DNA from: Baffinella frigidus
Lineage: Eukaryota > Cryptophyceae > Cryptomonadales > Baffinellaceae
DNA length: 10,775 bases
NCBI GenBank assembly: GCA_026770585.1
Contig: MU646363.1
Span: forward strand, 689,495-700,269
Reading direction: 5' to 3'
Numbering within the stretch: position 1 is the first letter of the stretch; each line of letters starts with the position of its first letter. Below the pieces are notes generated by a model. The model did no database searches and was not told the origin of the DNA. It was given only the letters and a program-made list of their open reading frames with translations. Shown piece by piece: positions 6,372-10,623 of this stretch. The translations under genes were made by a program, and so were the position numbers.

Positions 6372-6476
6372 TATCCCGTAAGTGGCGAGTAGGCTCATAC
6401 GCCCTACCGTAGGGCCCTAGGACCTGCCTAGGACCTCTTGGCGGTCAATGTCGACCGCCTCGCCACTTCAGGGATA
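6372..6476 (-). mobile_element. F2 hairpin element, complete copy (105 bp)
   Basis: Bounded by TA on each side, ends TCCCGTAAGTGGCGAGTAGG and CTCGCCACTTCAGGGA. The core is the reverse of the copy at 8821-8925. The left terminus contains GTAAGT and the right contains CTTCAG, which happen to match canonical splice donor and acceptor words (see findings). Confidence 0.88.
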
Positions 6477-6483
6477 TAAACAC

Positions 6484-6508
6484 GAAATCGAAATCGAAAT
6501 CGAAATGA
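6484..6508. repeat. (CGAAAT)n short tandem repeat
   Basis: Four six-base units CGAAAT directly after the F2 element, absent from the corresponding place in the 2105-2436 block. Confidence 0.85.
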
Positions 6509-6532
6509 TCTTACTCTTCGCAACGCCCTACG

Positions 6533-6584
6533 GTACAGGGTTGCCTCGCTCATAAGGAGGCGTACCCATCCAGGACCCTACAGT
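6533..6584 (-). mobile_element. F1-related half-element
   Basis: TACAGGGTTGCCTCGCTCAT begins a left-type arm that ends at GGACCCTACAG, right where the full F1 copy G begins. It is the inverted counterpart of 2224-2287. Confidence 0.7.
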
Positions 6585-6708
6585 ACAGGGGCACCTCGCT
6601 CATAAGAAACCAACCCCCCCTAGGACCCTACAGTAGGCCTATGCCTAGGGCCCTGTGGTGATCCTGGAGGGGGGGGGGGGCGGTTTCTTGTGAGGGAGGT
6701 ACCCCTGT
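6585..6708 (-). mobile_element. F1 hairpin element, copy G (124 bp)
   Basis: TA-flanked with core in the same orientation as copy F. It is five bases longer than standard because of an extended G-run (about 14 G at 6669-6680). It corresponds to copy B in the inverted block. Confidence 0.9.
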
Positions 6709-6776
6709 AGGCCTATCTGCAGCCCTACGGTGCTCCTAGGGGGGAGTGCGACTCCCTAGGAGCGAGGTACTCCTGT
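6709..6776 (-). mobile_element. F1-related right half-element
   Basis: GTAGGCCTATCTGCAGCCCT then GGTGCTCCTAGGGG and a GAGCGAGGTACTCCTGT end match the second half of copies F and G in order, but there is no left arm of its own. An internal CTCCCTAGGAG palindrome is new here. Confidence 0.6.
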
Positions 6777-6797
6777 GCAGTAGTGTAGCCCACCCCC

Positions 6798-6869
6798 TCC
6801 TTTAGGTCCTCGAGGTTCTTCGAGCTCCCAACATAGGCGGACACCGGAACGTGTTCAGCAGAAAAGCCA
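6798..6869. repeat. Dispersed repeat R, copy 2
   Basis: Near-identical to 1946-2016 through CGAGCTCCCAACATAGGCGG and ACACCGGAAC, diverging after GTTC. Confidence 0.8.
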
Positions 6870-6994
6870 TGCTTCCTTTCGGATCACATTCCGCCCCCCC
6901 CGTGCTCCTCCTCCAGGACCATCCGCACTACCTCCGGGTGCAAGCCTCGTACCGGCGACCCCGCCCCAAGGCGCTGAAGCTGCCCTGCTCCGGT

Positions 6995-7240
6995 GCAGGT
7001 GTTACTCTCAGTACGGGTGTTGCTCAAGGTGTTACTCCCAGTAGAGGTGTTGGTTTCAGTCGAGGGGTTACTCTCTGTAGAGGTGTTGCTCTCAGTACAG
7101 GCGTTACTCGCTGTAGAGGTGTTAGTTTCAGTACAGGCGTTGCTCACTGTAGAGGTGTTAGTTTCAGTGGAGGTGTTACTCTCAGGAGAGGTGCTAGTTG
7201 CTCTCTGTAGAGGTGCTGCTCTCAGTACAGGCGTTACTCC
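6995..7240. repeat. 18-bp minisatellite, main block
   Basis: About thirteen units of GTTACTCTCAGTAGAGGT or close variants. Because 18 is a multiple of three, several frames stay open on both strands and give six-residue peptide repeats (for example GVTLCR on the plus strand, and STESNT on the minus strand). I treat these as repeat artefacts. A low-complexity Ser/Thr peptide from the minus strand cannot be excluded, but no start context, signal or domain supports it. The minisatellite resumes at 7468 and 7675. Confidence 0.9.
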
Positions 7241-7300
7241 CCGTAAACCTAACACCTCTACTAGAGCTGCCCTGCTCCGGTAGAGGTGTTAGGTTTACGG
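7241..7300. repeat. Perfect 21-bp stem hairpin
   Basis: CCGTAAACCTAACACCTCTAC at 7241-7261 is exactly complementary to 7280-7300, around an 18-base loop containing CTGCCCTGCTCCG. The loop repeats the sequence that precedes the minisatellite at 6980-6992, and the stem uses a minisatellite-like GTAGAGGTGTT. It probably arose by local inverted duplication of the array edge. Confidence 0.92.
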
Positions 7301-7302
7301 TA

Positions 7303-7352
7303 CAGGGCTTGGGGGGTTCAGGGGGTTTGGGGTGTGGGGTTTAGGGTGAAGG

Positions 7353-7400
<48 letters not shown>

Positions 7401-7403
7401 GGC

Positions 7404-7463
<60 letters not shown>

Positions 7464-7467
7464 GGTT
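7303..7467. repeat. Interstitial G-rich telomere-like array, mainly GGGTTGA
   Basis: A degenerate start (GGGGGTTTGGGG, GTTTAGGGTGAAGGGG) leads into about sixteen GGGTTGA units, with one GGGCTGA. The array lies between two parts of the 18-bp minisatellite, so it was inserted into or captured by it. The G-rich strand has the same direction as the right-edge repeats. Confidence 0.9.
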
Positions 7468-7478
7468 GTTACTCTCAG

Positions 7479-7674
7479 TACAGGGGTATCTGGGCTATAC
7501 GAACACGGGTGCTCCAACATCAGTCGGTGTCCGATTTCTTGAATTAGTACCAGAGGGTTGACTAAACGCAAGATTTAGTCAACCCGCTGGTACTAACTTA
7601 AGAAAACGGGGGTGGGGGGCAAATCCGGTCTGTGTTCTTAAGTTCTGGTTTCTTATAGCCCAGATACCCCTGTA
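7479..7674. mobile_element. F7 hairpin transposon with visible TA target duplication (196 bp)
   Basis: Termini TACAGGGGTATCTGGGCTAT are matched by the right end with one mismatch in 24. The left flank is minisatellite ACTCTCAG and the right flank is GAGGTGTTACTC. Removing the element and one TA restores CTCAGTAGAGGTG, a normal minisatellite unit, so the TA duplication is directly readable. The ends share about 20 of 25 positions with F1, placing both in one superfamily. A second hairpin is nested inside. There is no transposase. Confidence 0.93.
7537..7602. repeat. Nested hairpin inside F7
   Basis: TTCTTGAATTAGTACCAG and AGGGTTGACTAAA pair with the following TTTAGTCAACCC and GCTGGTACTAACTTAAGAA around a seven-base loop, with about four mismatches in 31. 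It may be a separate element inserted into F7 or a part of its own structure. Confidence 0.85.
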
Positions 7675-7740
7675 GAGGTGTTACTCTCAGTACAGGTGTC
7701 ACTCTCAGTAAAGGCGTTGCTCTCAGTACAGACGTTACTT
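7675..7740. repeat. 18-bp minisatellite, distal block
   Basis: Four further units (GAGGTGTTACTCTCAGTACA and variants) continue the array on the far side of F7. Confidence 0.88.
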
Positions 7741-7742
7741 GA

Positions 7743-7831
7743 ATCCCTTGAGTGCCCAAGAGGCTCGTACACCCTATGGTAGGGCCCTAGGACCTGCCTA
7801 GGGCGAGTTAGGGTGAATTTTCACCCGATGG
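7743..7831 (-). mobile_element. F2-type element, truncated
   Basis: ATCCCTTGAGTGCCCAAGAG followed by the reverse F2 core GGACCTGCCTAGGGCGAGTT and a GGGTGAATTTTCACCC mini-hairpin. It shares this interior with the element at 5041-5151 but lacks the second terminus, being cut off where the next module begins. Confidence 0.75.
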
Positions 7832-8003
7832 ACACCCACACAGCGGACTTCGAAGGGATTTTGAATCACCCCTAAGCGATAAGACCTGGGACCCCTACGG
7901 TAGGCAACCCATAGGGGCATAAGGGGGTTCCTACGGATAAGGTAACGGAAACTCGGGCACTAAGTGCCTGAAAATCCCATCGTAGCCCTCTGTGTAGTAA
8001 GGA

Positions 8004-8054
8004 GTATACCCATGCGAACGCTGCGAAGCGCCGCTCCCGCACGAAGTCGCGCAA
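8004..8054 (+). pseudogene. KRRSRTKSR module, copy 1, frameshifted
   Basis: TATACCCATGCGAACGCTGC then GAAGCGCCGCTCCCGCACGA. Compared with the other two copies one base is missing just after the ATG, so the frame that encodes the basic peptide is lost. The remaining bases are nearly unchanged. Confidence 0.6.
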
Positions 8055-8057
8055 ATT

Positions 8058-8133
8058 TGACCGCAAAGAGGTCCTAGGCAGGTCCTAGGGCCCTACGGTA
8101 GGGCGTACGCGCCTACTCGCCACTTAAGGGGTA
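8058..8133 (+). mobile_element. F2 element, left end missing
   Basis: GACCGCAAAGAGGTCCTAGG through CTACTCGCCACTTAAGGGGTA. It is nearly identical to 2310-2385 including its loss of the left terminus, so the two may derive from one truncated ancestor. Confidence 0.75.
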
Positions 8134-8141
8134 TCATACCC

Positions 8142-8184
8142 ATGGCGAATAACGCGAAGCGCCGCTCCCGCACGAAGTCGCGCC
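8142..8184 (+). pseudogene. KRRSRTKSR module, copy 2
   Basis: From the ATG at 8142 the frame reads MANNAKRRSRTKSR and then runs into the right arm of the long inverted repeat, where the peptide loses similarity to copy 3. The frame stays open to 8462 but its later part is not shared with any other copy, so I regard only the first 14 residues as conserved. Confidence 0.4.
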
Positions 8185-8314
8185 TGAGTTTCCGTTACCT
8201 TATCCGTAGGAACCCCCCAATGCCCCTACGGGTGGCCTACCGTAGGGTCCTAGGTCTTATCGCGTGGGGTTTGTTCAAAATCCCTTCGAAGTCCGCTGTG
8301 TGGGGGGTATACCC

Positions 8315-8470
8315 ATGGCGAATGCCGCGAAGCGCCGCTCCCGCACGAAGTCGCGCCCGAGCGCCACGGAGTTCACGTGCGCGGATGCGGAGGACGACTG
8401 GAGGAGCGCGCGCGTGTCCACGTCCCACAACCTGTGTACAATGGCGAACCGCATCGCTTTAGAACGGTAG
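8315..8470 (+). CDS. Small basic ORF, 51 residues, unknown function
   Basis: ATG at 8315 to TAG at 8468-8470. The N-terminus MANAAKRRSRTKSR is strongly basic and resembles a nuclear localisation or nucleic-acid binding patch. The middle is acidic (CADAEDDWRSAR), and the C-terminus reads SHNLCTMANRIALER. The N-terminal piece recurs twice upstream, and the C-terminal piece recurs at 8947-9017 and 9165-9218 with the frame and stop kept. An AATAAA lies about 130 bases downstream at 8602. I do not recognise a family. It may be a small gene, an exon, or a fragment of a mobile repeat. Confidence 0.3.
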   Translation: MANAAKRRSRTKSRPSATEFTCADAEDDWRSARVSTSHNLCTMANRIALER

Positions 8471-8622
8471 GCTACTGCCACTCTGTACCGTAGGAGGTGG
8501 AGTTAGAATCAACCCGGAAAATGCTCGTATGAGCGGCCGACACGGGGTACAGTAAGTGGCACAATGCGCAGCATGTGCGGCGCTGACGCTGGTTGTTTGG
8601 CAATAAATTATCAATCTCTCTA
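8380..8622 (+). repeat. Module T, copy 1
   Basis: Runs from GGAGGACGACTGGAGGAGCG through TTTAGAACGGTAGGC, then GGAGTTAGAATC, ATGAGCGGCC, CAGTAAGTGGCACAATGCGC and GGCAATAAATTATCAATCTC. The part from 8487 on matches 9294-9432 at about 95%. Confidence 0.88.
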
Positions 8623-8638
8623 CCGTAGGTAGCCTCTG

Positions 8639-8706
8639 CGCGGAGGCGGAGGACGACAGGAGGAGCGCGCGCGTGTCCATAACCTGCGTACAATGGCGAA
8701 ATTGTA
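8639..8706 (+). repeat. Module T fragment, frame broken
   Basis: GCGGAGGCGGAGGACGACAG followed by GGAGCGCGCGCGTGTCCATA and ACAATGGCGAA matches 8385-8446 but lacks seven bases within the GTGTCC...CACAACC part, so the SHNL frame is destroyed. Confidence 0.7.
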
Positions 8707-8786
8707 CAAAAATGCTTTCTCTGCAGTCCTTTCTACGGAAGGGCGTGTCGTTGGGCTACGTTGGGCGAAATTAAAACCTAAAGGAC
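8707..8786 (-). repeat. Inverted copy of 2891-2970
   Basis: The minus strand reads GTCCTTTAGGTTTTAATTTC, then CAACGACACGCCCTTCCGTA and GACTGCAGAGAAAGCATTTT, matching 2891-2970 with few differences across 80 bases. Confidence 0.88.
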
Positions 8787-8820
8787 CCAAAGTACACAGG
8801 GTTACACAATGGCAAAATTT

Positions 8821-8925
8821 TATCCCTCAAGTGGCCAGCCGGTCAAAATTGACCCGCAAGAGGTCCTAGGCAGGTCCTAGGGCCCTACCGTAGGGCGTAT
8901 GATCCTACTGGGCATTTGAGGGATA
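8821..8925 (+). mobile_element. F2 hairpin element, complete copy (105 bp)
   Basis: TATCCCTCAAGTGGCCAG and CTGGGCATTTGAGGGATA form the ends (16 of 18 pairs), and the length equals the copy at 6372-6476. The core AGGTCCTAGGCAGGTCCTAG is intact. TA lies at each edge. Confidence 0.9.
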
Positions 8926-8940
8926 CGTCGATTTACTAGC

Positions 8941-9121
8941 GTACGAAAGGAGGAGCGCGCGCGTGTCTGCGTCTCATAACCTGAGTGTAATGGCAAAACG
9001 CGTCGGGTTAGAACGGTAGACCCTACGGCCGGTAGACCCTACGGTAGACCCTACGGTAGACCGTACGGCCTACCGTTCTAAACCGACGCGTTTTGTCATT
9101 AACCGACGCGTTTTGCCATTA
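8941..9121. repeat. Module T copy with back-to-back inverted duplication
   Basis: The plus strand reads RSARVSASHNL, then SVMAKRVGLER and TAG at 9015-9017. An inverted partial copy follows: 8989-9022 pairs with 9066-9099 over about 33 bp, and a second inverted copy of the ACGCGTTTTGCCATT part lies at 9102-9120. The loop is a tandem of ACGGTAGACCCT units, itself partly palindromic. The result is a large potential cruciform. Confidence 0.8.
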
Positions 9122-9146
9122 CGGCCTAAGGTACCACGCCAGGTCA

Positions 9147-9432
9147 GAAGGTGGAGGAGGCGCCGAGGAGTCCCACAACCTGTTTGTGATGGCGAAACAC
9201 GTCGCTTTAGAACGGTAGGCTTCCGCCACCCTCTACGCCGTAGGTGTAGGAGGTGGCCGTAGGTGTAGGACGCCGTAGGTGTAGGAGGTTACACCGTAGG
9301 TGTAGGAGGTGGAGTTAGAATCCATCCGAAAAATGCTCGTATGAGCGGCCGATACGGAGTACAGTAAGTGGCACAATGCGCAGCATGTGCGGCGCTGACG
9401 CTGGTTGATTGGCAATAAATTATCAATCTCTC
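9147..9432 (+). repeat. Module T, copy 3, with internal tandem expansion
   Basis: Reads ESHNLFVMAKHVALER then TAG at 9216-9218. Then, like 8471-8622, it continues GGCTTCCGCCACC, an expanded tract of about four CCGTAGGTGTAGGAGGT units at 9236-9308, and the conserved stretch ending AATAAATTATCAATCTCTCT. The tandem tract adds about 57 bases compared with copy 1. Confidence 0.85.
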
Positions 9433-9435
9433 TCT

Positions 9436-9495
9436 GACTCTGGGTAGGTGCACCCCTTTTAAAACCTTTGGGCGGCACGGACGCCACCCAGAGTC
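9436..9495. repeat. 10-bp perfect inverted repeat around a WD40-derived scrap
   Basis: GACTCTGGGT at 9436-9445 is complementary to ACCCAGAGTC at 9486-9495. Between them GGCGGCACGGACGC at 9471-9484 reads in the opposite direction to the other WD40-type pieces nearby, so this bit has been flipped. Confidence 0.6.
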
Positions 9496-9529
9496 ATATA
9501 TCACCGAGTATACGACGTATACGAAGATT
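9486..9529 (+). repeat. Repeat U, copy 1 (GTATACGACGTATAC palindrome)
   Basis: ACCCAGAGTCATATATCACC then GAGTATACGACGTATACGAA. A near-identical copy lies at 10176-10220 and an inverted, truncated one at 9907-9944. Each sits next to a WD40-derived scrap. Confidence 0.85.
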
Positions 9530-9544
9530 GAAAGGGGTGTTCGG

Positions 9545-9619
9545 GACCAACCGGCAGGATGCGTCCTTGCCGCCCGACGCAACAGTGCGCCCGTCGTGCG
9601 AGAGAGCGAGAGGCAAGAT
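9545..9619 (-). pseudogene. WD40-repeat fragment W6
   Basis: The minus strand reads ILPLALSHDGRTVASGGKDA and then SCRLV. This is the middle of a WD40 blade: the L-A-L-S-x-D-G-R-T-V-A-S-G-G-x-D pattern is the classic inner-strand signature of the family. The usual closing W-D is replaced (CRLV). The 5' side is cut at the F8 hairpin element and the 3' side runs into repeat U, so no gene structure remains. Confidence 0.7.
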
Positions 9620-9621
9620 CC

Positions 9622-9774
9622 TAGCTCTGTCCCACTTTGATTTGGGCTCATCATCAATTCGCCCCCCCAAAAAATTTCCCATATGAATTTCCTGGGGGGG
9701 TTGCAAAATTCCCCGTGGAAATTCAGGGGGGGGGCGAGTTGATGATGAGCCCAAATCAAAGTGAATCAGAGCTA
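9622..9774. mobile_element. F8 hairpin element (153 bp with flanking TA)
   Basis: TA-bounded. GCTCTGTCCCACTTTGATTT pairs with AAATCAAAGTGAATCAGAGC, and the arms continue through GGGCTCATCATCAA and a C7/G9 block for about 45 bp. A further inner pairing involves AATTTCC and GGAAATT. The left terminus plus its flank (GCAAGATCCTAGCTCTGTCC) reappears inverted at 9957-9984. Confidence 0.9.
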
Positions 9775-9852
9775 GAGATCGTGGGAATCGACGGCACCTG
9801 GTTCCCCCAGTCTAGAAATACACGCCGGTTTGCCTCCCGTTCAGGGTTCAAC

Positions 9853-9900
9853 GGTCCACCGCCAGGATGCGTCCGCGCCGCCCAAGAATATGTCGAAAGG
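9853..9900 (-). pseudogene. WD40-repeat fragment W5
   Basis: The minus strand reads GGADASWRWT after a CCTTTCGACATATTCTTGG lead. It matches the end of the blade in W1 (GGKDTSWRWI). The same lead plus fragment occurs at 10123-10170, so this is a direct duplication of about 48 bp. Confidence 0.55.
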
Positions 9901-9906
9901 TTTAGG

Positions 9907-9944
9907 TCGTATACTTGGTGATATACGACTCTGGGTAGGTGACC
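9907..9944 (-). repeat. Repeat U, copy 2, inverted and truncated
   Basis: CGTATACTTGGTGATATACG then ACTCTGGGTAGGTGACCT. It is cut within the GTATAC palindrome at its left edge. Confidence 0.8.
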
Positions 9945-9956
9945 TTCTGAACTGTC

Positions 9957-9984
9957 CAAAGTGGGACAGAGCTAGGATCTTGCG
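9957..9984 (-). mobile_element. F8 terminus fragment with flank
   Basis: CAAAGTGGGACAGAGCTAGG followed by ATCTTGC is the reverse complement of the F8 left end and its host flank at 9612-9638. Host flank and terminus travelled together, so this is a segmental copy, not a new insertion. Confidence 0.75.
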
Positions 9985-10122
9985 TCCGCCTCCCGTCTAG
10001 AGCATTCCCATGGTGGGCGCGATCGGGTATCTGATTGGCTCCTGGTCCCGGGGGCGATACCATCGCCGCTGGGTACATGCTAGCTCTTTAGGAACTAAGA
10101 ACCAAGAACCAAGGGTCTTCGG
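9985..10122. other. Short stretch with no assigned feature
   Basis: About 140 bases without a recognisable gene. It contains a small AACCAAGAACCAAG tandem at 10096-10113. Confidence 0.4.
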
Positions 10123-10170
10123 GATCCACCGCCAGGATGCGTCCTTAACGCCCAAGAATATGTCGAAAGG
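10123..10170 (-). pseudogene. WD40-repeat fragment W4
   Basis: The minus strand reads KDASWRWIP with the same upstream lead as W5. Only the end of a blade remains. Confidence 0.55.
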
Positions 10171-10175
10171 TCACC

Positions 10176-10220
10176 TACCCAGAGTCGTATATCACCAAGT
10201 ATACGACGTATACGAAGATT
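10176..10220 (+). repeat. Repeat U, copy 3
   Basis: ACCTACCCAGAGTCGTATAT then CACCAAGTATACGACGTATA, nearly identical to 9486-9529. It sits between W3 and W4 on the minus strand. Confidence 0.88.
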
Positions 10221-10231
10221 AGGGTTTGAGG

Positions 10232-10320
10232 GATCCACCGCCAGGATGCGTCCGTGCCGCCCATTGGCTCATAACCTGTGGCTCTTGCCGCCCGACGCGA
10301 CCGTGCGCCCGTCGTGCGAG
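10232..10320 (-). pseudogene. WD40-repeat fragments W2 and W3, split by an insertion
   Basis: The minus strand reads LSHDGRTVASGGKSHRL and a stop (W2), then in a new frame GGTDASWRWIP (W3). Together they would cover one blade, but about 25 bases including a duplicated GGCGGC word have been added at the GGK position. Upstream, DHTAPF stands where a complete blade would have its GH and following strand. Confidence 0.65.
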
Positions 10321-10399
10321 AGAAATGGTGCTGTGTGATCAATACACGCCAGTTTGCCTCCCATTTAGGGTTCCACTCGGCAGGCTTCGACGAGGGTTT

Positions 10400-10524
10400 C
10401 GGATCTGAATTTGGGGCTGGAGTCTAGGGTGTTACGTGTCCAAATGTACACCATAAAATCCGTCAAGTTGATTATCTCTGGGCAAGTTGACTTTTGTTGA
10501 AAGGTCCGTAGTCCACCGTATGGG
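10400..10524 (-). repeat. Inverted, diverged copy of the QKSTC element at 1518-1665
   Basis: The minus strand reads CCATACGGTGGACTACGGAC, AAAAGTCAACTTG, GACGGATTTT and CTCCAGCCCCAA in the same order as the plus strand at 1520-1636, at about 70-75% identity. One terminal arm of the left copy is not preserved here. Confidence 0.65.
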
Positions 10525-10527
10525 AGG

Positions 10528-10623
10528 GATCCACCTCCAGGAGGTGTCCTTGCCTCCCGACGCGACTGTGCGCCCGTCGTGCGAGAGCGCGAGGCTCTGC
10601 ACTGCCTCACGGTGTCCTGCGTA
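10528..10623 (-). pseudogene. WD40-repeat fragment W1, near-complete blade
   Basis: The minus strand reads GHREAVQSLALSHDGRTVAS followed by GGKDTSWRWI. The GH pair, the V-x-S-L-A-L-S-x-D-G-R-T core and the closing W are spaced as in a WD40 blade of about 30 residues. WD40 blades form beta-propellers used as protein-binding platforms. Upstream the frame runs straight into telomere-like repeats and downstream into the QKSTC repeat, so this is a relic or isolated exon, not a whole gene. Its blade signature is the clearest of the set. Confidence 0.75.

Larger units (their letters stand above)
6321..6708 (-). repeat. Inverted copy of the composite block at 2105-2436
   Basis: Reading the minus strand from 6708 down to 6321 reproduces the order at 2105-2436: full F1, half F1, F2 right part, then CTCGTCAGATGCTCC and TGAGGC. 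Identity is high outside one added piece here, which supplies the missing F2 left end plus a CGAAAT tandem (6477-6520). This shows a segmental inverted duplication rather than independent insertions. Confidence 0.85.
7835..8298. repeat. Long inverted repeat with about 110-bp arms
   Basis: The left arm at about 7838-7956 and the right arm at about 8188-8306 are inverted copies at roughly 85-90% identity (for example CCTTCGAAGTCCGCTGTGTG on the right against CACACAGCGGACTTCGAAGG on the left). The spacer holds an F2 fragment and two KRRSRTKSR-coding modules. The plus-strand frame from 8142 runs through the right arm only because of composition. Confidence 0.85.

Noticed and set aside
1043-6708. 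hAT assignment for F1 because the terminus starts CAGGGG
   Set aside because: hAT elements make 8-bp target duplications. The flanks here are only TA, and F7 shows a two-base TA duplication directly.
6851-7255. Long overlapping open frames on both strands (119 and 123 codons) through the 18-bp minisatellite
   Set aside because: A unit length divisible by three keeps frames open automatically. The peptides are pure six-residue repeats, and no domain, signal or start context supports either strand.
8602-8607. AATAAA as proof of a gene 3' end
   Set aside because: A six-base word in a repeated segment is not proof without transcript data; noted only as context.
9289-9759. 156-codon minus-strand frame as a real gene
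   Set aside because: It crosses the F8 hairpin, the wrong frame of the WD40 fragment W6, repeat U and module T. Its length comes from joining unrelated repeats. The WD40 signal is in a different frame.
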